This document shows positions 14,238 to 22,483 of a DNA stretch of 31,051 nucleotides, piece after piece. Source of the DNA: an uncultured Clostridia bacterium (GTDB taxonomy: Bacteria > Bacillota > Clostridia > TANB77 > CAG-508); the NCBI GenBank assembly GCA_934130975.1, contig CAKOYU010000018.1, forward strand, positions 1-31,051, given 5' to 3'. Every line of letters begins with the position of its first letter. Positions within the stretch are counted from its first letter, which is position 1. The position numbers and the translations under genes are program-made. The notes under the pieces are model-generated. The model was given only the letters and a program-made list of their open reading frames with translations, had not been told where the DNA came from and made no database searches.

Positions 14238-15851
14238 TCATGACATTTCATTACTTTCACTTGCACTATTTTCACTAATACTATTTTCCACTCTATTTGG
14301 CACTTGTGATGTAATTCCTTCTCCTGTGTGTGGATGGAATTGTGAATATACACTATCTGAACAAAATAGCAGTGCCAATACTGTACAAATTGTTATTTTA
14401 AATTTTGCTGTAAATCTTTGTAGTCTTCTTTCTAAAAATGGTGCTACAAAGTATACACACAAGCATCCTCCAATTCCAAAGAACATACTACATTCAAGGC
14501 ATACTCGACCTTTTATGTTCATAAATACTCCTGTATAATCCCAATACATTATACCTGAAACTTTTTCTATATACCATGATGTTATATACTCTATTATTGT
14601 GCATAATACCATAACTACTCCAAATGTTAATAATGGGTTTTTTAACATTTTTCTAAATGGTTTAAATTTTGTTAATAGTACTATTAATGTGCATCCTACA
14701 CCATATATTGGTAGCCATGGTCCATACATCGTTCCTCTATTTACTAAGATTCCATCTCTAAATAGATATAGTCCTACTTCCCATAACCATCCTACAAATG
14801 AGAATATGAAGAAAAATAATATTATTGATGTTGGTTCGTATTTTTTGTTATAGTCTATTTTTATTTTCTTTCTTAATATTTCATCAGGATCTGGATATTT
14901 TTCTAATTCATTTTTTTCAAATAATTTTTCATCATTTAAGGCTTCAAAATTATACTTTTGCCCTTTGATATATTCCTCTCTTAAAACTTTATATAATTCT
15001 GCAATTGTTGCTGCATAATATGGCGTAACATATAACCCTGCAAGCCCTAAAGTAGCATATTGTAATATATTCCAGCCTATAAACGACATGTCTAATTTAA
15101 ATGCTTGCCATTTGCTTCCGTTCATCATTTCTCTTGACATTTTTATTGCATCTTTAGCCTTAATGTTTGGATTTTCTGCCACTATGTATTGTACCATTTT
15201 ATAAGAATAATTTTTGATTATTCCTCCTACTATTGTTAAGTTCCACAACATCTTATATATTTCTGCTAAAAAAATTGTTTTTATTGTTGGTAAATATCTT
15301 TCTTTTTTGAATGCATATTTTAGCCTTTTGATTCTTGTTTTCTTATAATTTATACTTTCTAGATATATTCTTTTTTCTCCTACTTTTAAAGGGTATGATA
15401 TAAATACTCTTATTAACATTCCTCCTATTGATGCAATTATCAAAATAATACTTGCCATAGCTTCTTTATCTTTATAATTTGCTATTGAATTGAATATATT
15501 TTGCACTTGCGCTTGTCCTTTTGTATATATATTAAAGATTGAAAATATTACTCCTTTTGTAATATTGTGCTTTTCATTATAATAATTTATCGATTTAGTC
15601 ATATTTCCTGTAAATACTTGAGATATGGCCTTATCAGCATATTCATTTATTAATATTTCTTGTGGTGATAATTGCTGTTCACCTTTATTTTGTATATATT
15701 CATATATAATTTTTATATTCGAATATCCATCTTTATTTACTAAATATTCTCCCACTATACTTGTCATGAATAAACCTAAAATCATTAATGTCCATATGTT
15801 TCTTTTTAGTGTTTTTCTTGCTTTTTCTTTTATCTCTTTAATTTTCCACAT
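14238..15851 (-). CDS. Membrane protein, DUF975 domain fused to a CmpB-type (ABC_trans_CmpB) domain
   Basis: 537 aa. The N-terminal 320 residues are DUF975-like: an N-terminal basic helix (KIKEIKEKARKTLKRNIW), a membrane segment, SREMMNGSKWQAFKLDMSFI, GWNILQYATLGLAGLYVTPYY. Residues about 345-500 match the CmpB-type domain (PF06541, from memory): FFFIFSFVGWLWEVGLYLF, NRGTMYGPWLPIYGVG, and further helices with GRVCLECSMFFGIGG. The tail (about 500-537) is a membrane helix plus a Ser/Asn/Glu-rich low-complexity end. About eight to nine membrane segments in all. The transport role is unproven for both families. The start follows AGAGGAACAAG; promoter at 15882-15910. Confidence 0.85.
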   Translation of the reverse strand: MWKIKEIKEKARKTLKRNIWTLMILGLFMTSIVGEYLVNKDGYSNIKIIYEYIQNKGEQQLSPQEILINEYADKAISQVFTGNMTKSINYYNEKHNITKGVIFSIFNIYTKGQAQVQNIFNSIANYKDKEAMASIILIIASIGGMLIRVFISYPLKVGEKRIYLESINYKKTRIKRLKYAFKKERYLPTIKTIFLAEIYKMLWNLTIVGGIIKNYSYKMVQYIVAENPNIKAKDAIKMSREMMNGSKWQAFKLDMSFIGWNILQYATLGLAGLYVTPYYAATIAELYKVLREEYIKGQKYNFEALNDEKLFEKNELEKYPDPDEILRKKIKIDYNKKYEPTSIILFFFIFSFVGWLWEVGLYLFRDGILVNRGTMYGPWLPIYGVGCTLIVLLTKFKPFRKMLKNPLLTFGVVMVLCTIIEYITSWYIEKVSGIMYWDYTGVFMNIKGRVCLECSMFFGIGGCLCVYFVAPFLERRLQRFTAKFKITICTVLALLFCSDSVYSQFHPHTGEGITSQVPNRVENSISENSASESNEMS

Positions 15852-15881
15852 CTCTTGTTCCTCTTTCTTTATTATGCTGTA

Positions 15882-15910
15882 ATTATACTATATACAGATT
15901 AATTTGACAA
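15882..15910 (-). promoter_or_regulatory. Promoter of the DUF975-CmpB gene
   Basis: Minus strand TTGTCA (15905-15910), 17-nt spacer, TATAAT (15882-15887). Confidence 0.8.
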
Positions 15911-15928
15911 TATATAAATAACTAATAA

Positions 15929-15949
15929 AAGAGGGAAATCTTCCCTCTT
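15929..15949 (-). terminator. Terminator of the 301-aa gene
   Basis: AAGAGGGAA-ATC-TTCCCTCTT, a 9-bp stem; the minus strand continues TTATTAG. It lies 10 bp after the stop of the unknown gene. Confidence 0.8.
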
Positions 15950-15958
15950 CTATCTGGA

Positions 15959-16864
15959 TTAAATTGATTTTAATTCAAGAACATACTGTAACATATTTCC
16001 TCCTTTATACAGCACTATGTTGGCTATTTTCAAGCAGTTTATTGGAAGCCCATATTTTAAAAAGGTTCTATCTTTTTTTACTTTTTCCAGAACCATATTA
16101 CTTATCTCTTTTTTGTGTTTTTCGAGATATGCCTTTTTGTCTCCTTTCCATGTTGTTAACAAGTTTACATCTACATTTATATAATCAAATGTAGTTGTTT
16201 TTTTGGAGTTCTCTGGGTTGCATACGAATTCCGGCTCACATATTCGTGTAACAATTCCATTACCGTAACATGCTTTCGATGGTTTCTTTAATGTCACTCC
16301 TCCGTTACAGTATTCTTTGAGTTTTTCTATCGAGTCACCTACTTCTAACCTTCCAATAGCTTTACTCAGTAATACTTTGTTTTCAACATTGAGCATCTGC
16401 AATAATTTGTATGAGAAATCTATTGGCAAATAGGAAATGTCTTTTCCTCGTTCAAACCATATGTATGGCATTGATATGTCAGTTGTCAATATTTCTTTCT
16501 CAGGCAAACATGTCCATTCTTCTTTTTCATTGAAAAAGTAAAAATTTCGTTTTACTTTCCGAAGAACTACATTTATATAACCTCTCCCTGATTTTTTTTC
16601 AGCCTTTTCAAATCTTGCTATATCTTGCTCAAGTTTGTCGATTGAGTCACCAACCTCTAAACATAAAATAGCTCTAGCTGTAGGTCCTGAGAAGTCTGTT
16701 TCAGAACAGTATTCTCCTCGTTTATAGTAGTCCATTTTCAGTCCTTTTAAGTGCATTCTCCGTGCTTCTTCAACAGAAGTTTCAGTATAAATACCTTCTG
16801 AATCAAAAAAATACACTTTTTTCTTTTCGATACGTATAACCTGCTCTTTTAAAATTTTATCCAT
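15959..16864 (-). CDS. Unknown 301-aa protein with an internal duplication
   Basis: 301 aa, no signal peptide or membrane segment. Two halves share a motif: CLEVGDSIDKLEQ (about 69-81) and RLEVGDSIEKLKEY (about 171-184), each preceded by a region with KVYFF or NFYFF strands, so the protein looks like a duplicated domain. A Cys-containing stretch (CYGNG, CEPEFVC) follows the second copy. Base composition is less AT-rich than its neighbours, which could mean transfer. I do not recognise the family. The start follows AGGAGGT with 6-nt spacing, and the leader contains a hairpin that can compete for this site. It is downstream of a promoter of its own and next to the sortase region, without clear functional link. 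Confidence 0.8.
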   Translation of the reverse strand: MDKILKEQVIRIEKKKVYFFDSEGIYTETSVEEARRMHLKGLKMDYYKRGEYCSETDFSGPTARAILCLEVGDSIDKLEQDIARFEKAEKKSGRGYINVVLRKVKRNFYFFNEKEEWTCLPEKEILTTDISMPYIWFERGKDISYLPIDFSYKLLQMLNVENKVLLSKAIGRLEVGDSIEKLKEYCNGGVTLKKPSKACYGNGIVTRICEPEFVCNPENSKKTTTFDYINVDVNLLTTWKGDKKAYLEKHKKEISNMVLEKVKKDRTFLKYGLPINCLKIANIVLYKGGNMLQYVLELKSI

Positions 16865-16870
16865 CTTTCT

Positions 16871-16906
16871 ACCTCCTAAAATTATCTTGGAGGTATTGAA
16901 ACCTCC
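16871..16906 (-). promoter_or_regulatory. Possible ribosome-binding-site switch in the 301-aa gene leader
   Basis: On the minus strand GGAGGT-TTCAAT-ACCTCC (16889-16906) forms a 6-bp hairpin, followed 11 nt later by the real ribosome binding site AGGAGGT (16871-16877). ACCTCC can pair with either GGAGGT copy, so the leader could expose or hide the site. Confidence 0.4.
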
Positions 16907-16943
16907 AGTTCTTTATACTTTTGGTTTCAAAAATATTTGTTAT

Positions 16944-16972
16944 ATTATACCACAATTTTATGTTAAACGCAA
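16944..16972 (-). promoter_or_regulatory. Promoter of the 301-aa gene
   Basis: Minus strand TTGCGT (16967-16972), 17-nt spacer, TATAAT (16944-16949), just downstream of the sortase stop. Confidence 0.6.
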
Positions 16973-16976
16973 ATTT

Positions 16977-17630
16977 TTATACTTCTTTTGCCTTAACTAT
17001 AATTCTCTGCTTTGAATCAGTTGTACATGTAATTAGTGTAACCTCTCTTTCGCCTGCAATAGATGATGTTAGACAACTTGTATCTTCTGGAAAAACTTTA
17101 TAAATATCAAAGATTTCATATTCCACTTTTCCAATCTTTTCATCTGTCACAAACAACCTGTCACCTATGTTAAGTTTCTTTAAATTTCTAAACATATTTC
17201 TATTTTTGAAATTGTGGCCAGCCACACAAAAATTCCCAATCTGATTTGGCTCTACTCCCCAAAATTTAGTTACTGAAACATTAAGGGCTGATGTTGAATA
17301 GTTTTTCAGTACATTTGTGACTAATGAAATTGCTGGTATTTCTAATTTTGCACATACATGATATCCTTTATAAGTTTTCTCAATTTCTACTTTAGGATAT
17401 TCTTTTGTATTTGCTTTCTCAACTTTTTCTGAATCCGCATCTATATGATCTTGATTAATTTCTTCAATCTGCGTCACTAACTTTTTTTCTGTAGAATCTC
17501 CCGCCTGTTGTACAATCGATTCTGATCGTATTTTTGCTTCTTCTTTTTTAGATGTTCCCATACATATTATCAATGTCAGAAATGCTACAAATAATATAAT
17601 ATTAATAACTCTTTTAGCAATCTTTTCCAT
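16977..17630 (-). CDS. Sortase
   Basis: 217 aa from ATG 17630, with GAGAGGAAC as ribosome binding site; an upstream ATG at 17645 lacks one. A sortase is a membrane-anchored transpeptidase that cleaves LPxTG-type signals and links the protein to peptidoglycan. An N-terminal membrane helix (residues about 8-26) is followed by a charged linker and the beta-barrel domain. Catalytic residues are visible: His in CVAGHNF, Cys in VTLITCTT, Arg in SKQRIIV. The TLITCT context fits class D or E more than A, but the class is not certain. The neighbouring upstream gene encodes an LPKTG protein, the likely substrate. Confidence 0.92.
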   Translation of the reverse strand: MEKIAKRVINIILFVAFLTLIICMGTSKKEEAKIRSESIVQQAGDSTEKKLVTQIEEINQDHIDADSEKVEKANTKEYPKVEIEKTYKGYHVCAKLEIPAISLVTNVLKNYSTSALNVSVTKFWGVEPNQIGNFCVAGHNFKNRNMFRNLKKLNIGDRLFVTDEKIGKVEYEIFDIYKVFPEDTSCLTSSIAGEREVTLITCTTDSKQRIIVKAKEV

Positions 17631-17708
17631 CTGTTCCTCTCCCATGTAAACAAGTTATTTTTAATTTTATATACTAATTCTATCATTCACAGTAAAATTA
17701 TATATATG

Positions 17709-17756
17709 TTATAAAACTAAAAGTATATTGTTTTTGATATACTTTTAGTTTTATAA
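17709..17756. terminator. Long perfect hairpin after the LPKTG gene
   Basis: A 19-bp perfect inverted repeat (17709-17727 and 17738-17756) around a 10-nt loop. It lies 31 bp beyond the stop of the LPKTG gene. The stem is AT-rich and contains TTTT, but no long T-tract follows on the minus strand, so it may also be a processing or stability element. Confidence 0.65.
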
Positions 17757-17787
17757 ATATCTTTCTTATTAATCGTGAACTATAACC

Positions 17788-18873
17788 TTATTTTTTCTTA
17801 TTTATATATATTCCTAAACCGATTACACTAAATAACAATACAGACATAATAACATATTCATTATAACCTGTCTTAGGCAATTTATTTGGAGTCTCTTGTT
17901 TAACTGTTTCATTTGGTTTAGTTTCATTTGTAGTCTGATCCGGCTTTTCTGTAGGTTGTTCTGTTTCTTCTGCAGGTGGAGTTATTTCTGGTTGACTTGG
18001 TTTTTCTTCCTCTGGTGGTGTTACTTCTTTTTCTGCAACTTTATATTCGAATGTTTTTTGTGCAATCACTGTATCAGAATTATCTCTATCAATCAATTTT
18101 AAAGTTATTGAATAATCTCCACCTTCACTAAAAAGTGCCCTTACATTTAATGTTTGTGAAACATCTTTTCCACCAATTTTATATCCTTGCGGATCTCCCC
18201 ATCCACTTTGTATAATATCTGTTTCAGCCTTTGTCACTCCATCAGTTGCTAATAACTTTACACTTGCATCTTTAGGTGTAGTTGCCTCTGCAATTAATCT
18301 TGCATGTTCATAATATCTTCCCATACTAGAAGAGTAAGTCAATTTCATTTCCTTCTCTACATCTTTTTCTATATCACCAGTATGCTCTAATGTAATTTGA
18401 TAATCTTTGTATTCTGGTTCTACTGTTAAATTCTTTACAAGTGGTGTTGTTATATCATCATAAGTTTCTGATGCATCAGAATTTGATAGTCCTTCTGCAG
18501 TTACAGTTAATTCTGTTGGATTTGATGTTGTTATCCCTTCTTTTGCTTTAAATGTTACACTCATACTTTCTCTTGGACTTGTCCCTCCTGTAGAATCGTG
18601 AAATGTAACTTTTACTTTATCTTTTGTATCATTTGCAGTACCTCCATCAACTGATACATACTCAAAAATATTGTTATCATAATTTACTTCAACTGTGTAT
18701 GCTCCTAATTGCTTTCCAAAATCAAGTGTTGCCTTCACTTCTTCTCCTGGTCTTACTACTGTTTTATCTACGTCAAATTTGACTGTATCTAATGATACCG
18801 CATAACTTTTTACTGTAAAAAGAAGCATTGTAATCATTAATATTGTTATTATTAAACTTATAGTCTTTTTCAT
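17788..18873 (-). CDS. LPKTG-anchored cohesin-like surface protein
   Basis: 361 aa. Signal peptide (residues 1-25, MKKTISLIITILMITMLLFT), then a cohesin-like beta-sandwich (about 27-150: KFDVDKTVVRPGEEVKATLD, GAYTVEVNYDNNIFEYVSV), a second beta domain (about 155-280), a Pro/Thr/Glu-rich wall-spanning linker, and a C-terminal sorting signal LPKTG followed by a hydrophobic helix and KKK. The adjacent sortase would attach it to peptidoglycan. Cohesins bind dockerins, and a dockerin-bearing hydrolase is encoded two genes upstream. The ribosome binding site is ATGGAGG. The cohesin call rests on fold-level features, so its dockerin-binding ability is inferred. Confidence 0.85.
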   Translation of the reverse strand: MKKTISLIITILMITMLLFTVKSYAVSLDTVKFDVDKTVVRPGEEVKATLDFGKQLGAYTVEVNYDNNIFEYVSVDGGTANDTKDKVKVTFHDSTGGTSPRESMSVTFKAKEGITTSNPTELTVTAEGLSNSDASETYDDITTPLVKNLTVEPEYKDYQITLEHTGDIEKDVEKEMKLTYSSSMGRYYEHARLIAEATTPKDASVKLLATDGVTKAETDIIQSGWGDPQGYKIGGKDVSQTLNVRALFSEGGDYSITLKLIDRDNSDTVIAQKTFEYKVAEKEVTPPEEEKPSQPEITPPAEETEQPTEKPDQTTNETKPNETVKQETPNKLPKTGYNEYVIMSVLLFSVIGLGIYINKKK

Positions 18874-18969
18874 TTTAAACCTCCATAATTTTATTTTATA
18901 ACTTTATTATGGCTTTTGGTTTTATTTTTTATTAGGAAGTTTTATCGTAAATAAGAAAAATCTGTAAAA

Positions 18970-19002
18970 TTGCACATTTAAGAACCGGTCCCAAATGTGC
19001 AA
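18970..19002. repeat. Dispersed GGGACCGGTTCTG repeat, cluster C (hairpin form)
   Basis: A single unit TTGCACATTT-13 nt-AAATGTGCAA: 10-bp perfect arms around AAGAACCGGTCCC. On the minus strand TTTTACAG follows, so it may double as a terminator for the gene ending at 19024. Confidence 0.8.
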
Positions 19003-19023
19003 AAATACAGTCTATCAATAAGT

Positions 19024-20301
19024 TCAATCTCTTTTAATATTTTTATAAGTTAAAAATCCAATTATAATAGAAACAACAATAAATACATCAACAGCCATCA
19101 ATAAGTAGTCTTTTTTATTTTCCCTTTTTTCATTTTTAACTTCATTGTTATCATTATTCATCGTCTCTCCACTATTATCATTTTCAGAAACCTCCTTATT
19201 TACAGAGTAAGCTTCTTCAAGTCTTTTCTTCACTTTATCAACTTCTTGATCATATATTGCTTCCTCTTGTTTATTTCTTTTATAAACATTGATTTCATAT
19301 ATTCTTTGAGTAAATCCATTTGGAGCTGTAACTTTTATTTCAATTTTATTATTTCCTTCATTTAAGTTATTGTTTCCTAAAATCTCTACTTTTCCCTGTT
19401 CATTTTCTGGAATAGCTAAAATATTCAATTGATTTATCTCATTTGCTACTTGTGTATTATATCGAGTTATTTGCTCATTAAATTCAGGTGACAAAATTGC
19501 ATATTCTATAGCAAGATTTTCTAAATTAGTATTTGCCATTTCTAAATTCTGTGTTTTAGTAACTTTTATTTTATATTCTTGGCGTTTTTCATGATTTGTT
19601 ACTACTACATTTATAATATTTAGTCCATCTTTTAAATTCTTATTCCCAGAAACCTCTATTTTTGCATTCTCATTTTCTGCTATTGGTAGAACTTCAATAT
19701 CTTTTATTTCTTTTAATTGTTCAGGCAAAGTTAAACTATAATCATATATATCTGTTTCAAAATCTGGTACAATTCCTTCCACATTTAATCTTAATGACTT
19801 TAATTGAGTACTATTTTGCTTTTGTATAGCTCTACCGTTAACACCTTCAGCAACATCTTGTTCTAAAATTTCAATTTGAAAATTTTCAAAATCAGTTTGC
19901 ATCAAATTAATATTTTCATCAAAAAATTCTCCATTCACATCAAAATCAGCTATCCCTGGTGCAATTGATTTAAATTTTAATTTTTCAAGTTCTCCCTGTT
20001 TAGCTTCTGTTCCACCATTTGTATCATACCAAACAATTTTAACTTTATTACCAATAACATTTGAATTTTCAGATTCTGAAATAAATTCTAATTTCGTTGT
20101 ATCGAAAAATATTTCTATAGAATATGCTGATGTGTTTATTCCTTTCAAATTAAGACTAACTTCAAATTCATCTCCTATAATCACATTATCTTTATCACTT
20201 TGCAAATAAAATGTTGCATTTTCCAATGTTCTACTTTTTACAGGATAACTAAATAGAATTATCATAAAAATTGTTATAACAAAATATATAATCTTTTTCA
20301 T
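19024..20301 (-). CDS. Membrane-anchored cohesin-like protein with two cadherin-like beta-sandwich repeats
   Basis: 425 aa. Signal peptide (1-23), a cohesin-like domain (about 25-150: ATFYLQSDKDNVIIGDEFEV, YSIEIFFDTTKLEFISES, GIADFDVNGEFFDEN), then two PF12733-type cadherin-like repeats: LKSLRLNVEG...YDYSLTLPEQL...GLNIINVVVT and LENLAIEYAI...YNTQVANEIN...NKIEIKVTA. A charged linker leads to one C-terminal membrane helix (YLLMAVDVFIVVSIIIGFLTY) with a short basic tail and no LPxTG. It starts 22 bp after the dockerin gene, so both are in one operon, and would offer a membrane-proximal docking site. Confidence 0.85.
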   Translation of the reverse strand: MKKIIYFVITIFMIILFSYPVKSRTLENATFYLQSDKDNVIIGDEFEVSLNLKGINTSAYSIEIFFDTTKLEFISESENSNVIGNKVKIVWYDTNGGTEAKQGELEKLKFKSIAPGIADFDVNGEFFDENINLMQTDFENFQIEILEQDVAEGVNGRAIQKQNSTQLKSLRLNVEGIVPDFETDIYDYSLTLPEQLKEIKDIEVLPIAENENAKIEVSGNKNLKDGLNIINVVVTNHEKRQEYKIKVTKTQNLEMANTNLENLAIEYAILSPEFNEQITRYNTQVANEINQLNILAIPENEQGKVEILGNNNLNEGNNKIEIKVTAPNGFTQRIYEINVYKRNKQEEAIYDQEVDKVKKRLEEAYSVNKEVSENDNSGETMNNDNNEVKNEKRENKKDYLLMAVDVFIVVSIIIGFLTYKNIKRD

Positions 20302-20322
20302 TTTATTATCTTTCCCTAAAAA

Positions 20323-22318
20323 TTATTGTTTTATAATCTGCAAACCTAAAATATGTCTTTGAATTAGCAGTAAGTCTACTGATGATGGTTTATTTGCATT
20401 TTTTCTTATATTTGCAGATTTTTGATAAATGTCATCTAAAGTTTCAATTTCTAATATATGTCTTTGTAAAACTAACAAATCAACACTATTTATTTTTCCA
20501 TCACCATTGACATCACCATATACTATAATTTGGTATTCTTTTAAAATCTTTCCATCTTCTTTAACTTGAATTTTATTTCCTGTTCCAATTATTGCATCAT
20601 CTGATAGAATTTCATTATTTGAATTAACAATTACTATTTCTAAATTAGAAATTATATTGTTTTTTATATCTCCAACTGTATTTTGAGTATAATCTATTCC
20701 ACTCACATCTAAATTATTTAAAATTAATGGAGCAGTAAATTGGACCTCCGCTTCTTGCATTTTTCTTACTACTGTTATTTTACATTTTGCTTTTATATTT
20801 TCATTTTCTTCAGAAATTGCATAAATAATTGTTTCTCCTTCTTTTTGTGCTGTAATTACTCCATTTTCGTCTATTGTAGTAATTTTTTCATTACCACTTT
20901 TAAAATTAATTTTAGTATTATTTGCGTTAGCTGGTTCAATATATGCATTAATTTTTAAATTTTCTCCTATTGAAATATACAATTCTTCTTTATCTAAATT
21001 AATTCCTGTAACCTTATTATATGCAGGCATTTCTGTTACATAAGTTTGAAAAATATATCCAACCATACCATTTTCTAACTGAACTCTATCCCATCTTTCT
21101 CCATTACTTATACTTTTTGCAATTCTAGTCATTTTTGCATCTTTGCTAAGCATTGTTATTACTTCATAAGATGTACTTGGACCTGTTCTTAGGTTTACAT
21201 TTGTAGCATTACAATAAACTTTTGTATTATCTGCCACATAATTATTTGAATTGATATTCGGGCTTTCGTATTGAATATCTGGCATATTATTAAAAATAGG
21301 AATAATAAACGAAATTTGTAAATCTAATATACCATTTTTTTGATATCCTTTATATATTGATCTTGCTTCATTATATGGAGCTAATACATTTGTCATATAT
21401 TGATGAGAAAACAAATTACTTCCTCTATCATCATTTACATCAAATTTTTGCAAATACACTGTATTTTGTCCAACCTGTATATAACTTGAACCTATAAAAA
21501 TTCCTCCACCTGAAATCGCTTTTTCTTTATTATTCCATGGAATCAAATATTTATTTTTAGTTGTTTGACTTGCACCTTTTCCATCTTTTGCAAATTGAAG
21601 TCCATTTTTTATTGCCCCCATTGGCTCTGCTGAACTCGTAGCACCTATGTTGTAAAAATTGTATAATCCTTCATATCCAGATACATTTCCACTTATAGAA
21701 CTATGTGATAAAAAAGGACCAACTTCTTGCTTTATTCTTGATGCTAAATGATATGTGCTTACAGCCGATTTTTGTCCTCCTCTTAATATTAATTCCGAAT
21801 ATGTTTCATTTGTATTTATTATATTTCCTTTATTGTCTAAGTATGATACTTTGTTTTGATAAAATTCTGTTCCATATAATATTTTTTCAATACTATTTAT
21901 GTTATTAGCACTAGAATTATATGATAATGTTTCGAATTGAAAAATTCGCACTTCATTTAAAAAATTTCTCGGATCCATTGCATATTTTACGGCCAGTTCT
22001 GAAGAATCTACCCATCCACTGTCAACTTCTACATTGTATTGCCCAGGTGTTGTATTTTTCCAGTTGTCAGAATATGTCTTTGGCACTAAATTTTTTCCAA
22101 ATTGACTTTCTTGTTGTATTACATTATTCCAATCTAGATTCGTATACATTGCTGTAAAACTCCAATTAGGATGATTCTTTTGTATTTCTTTTAAATATGG
22201 CTGATAACTACTTGGAAAACTTTCTATACCGTTCTCTCTTAGTTGATGCTTCTACTCTGGCGCCAAATATCAAACTTATACATATTACCATTATGATAGT
22301 TATTTTCTTTTTTGCCAT
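20323..22318 (-). CDS. Glucosaminidase with SH3, Big_2 and dockerin modules (frameshifted at the signal peptide)
   Basis: The open frame for residues after the signal peptide runs 22149-20323 (608 aa from its first ATG) and continues upstream to about 22242 (RENGIESFPSSYQPYL, HPNWSF). The start ATG 22318 with AGAGGA site and a signal peptide (MAKKKITIIMVICISLIFG) are in another frame; one extra base near 22243 separates them. Domains: a GH73-like N-acetylglucosaminidase (NWKNTTPGQYNVEV, MDPRNFLNE, ASRIKQEVGPFL, YNFYNIGATSS), bacterial SH3 (NVNLRTGPSTSYEVI), Big_2 (KVTGINLDKEELYI), and a C-terminal dockerin with one canonical loop (GDVNGDGKINSVDL) and one loop lacking its Asp ligands. It would cut peptidoglycan glycan strands at the cell surface, held by the downstream cohesin proteins. 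Confidence 0.82.
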
Positions 22319-22366
22319 TTTTTCCTCTCTTTTTATTTTTTGATATTTTCTCCATTTTTTGTTGTA

Positions 22367-22396
22367 ATTATACAAAACATCTATTAAGGTGCACAA
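22367..22396 (-). promoter_or_regulatory. Promoter of the glucosaminidase operon
   Basis: Minus strand TTGTGC (22391-22396), 18-nt spacer, TATAAT (22367-22372). The -35 box is supplied by the end of repeat cluster D. Confidence 0.5.
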
Positions 22397-22473
22397 AAAA
22401 GAACCATTCTTGGGACAAAACAGAACCGGTCCCAAATGCGCAGTGCGCAAAACAGAACCGGTCCCAAATGTAC
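22389..22473. repeat. Dispersed GGGACCGGTTCTG repeat, cluster D
   Basis: Inverted relative to cluster A, with the same order: GTACATTTGGGACCGGTTCT..., GCGCATTTGGGACCGGTTCT..., then TCCCAAGAATGGTTCTTTTT and GTGCACC (read on the minus strand). It lies between mutL and the glucosaminidase operon. Confidence 0.85.
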
Positions 22474-22483
22474 CTTTTTAAAT

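Noticed and set aside
22208..22450. Separate 80-aa protein ending at 22208
   Set aside because: Its only protein-like part is the signal peptide of the frameshifted glucosaminidase; the rest translates repeat cluster D.
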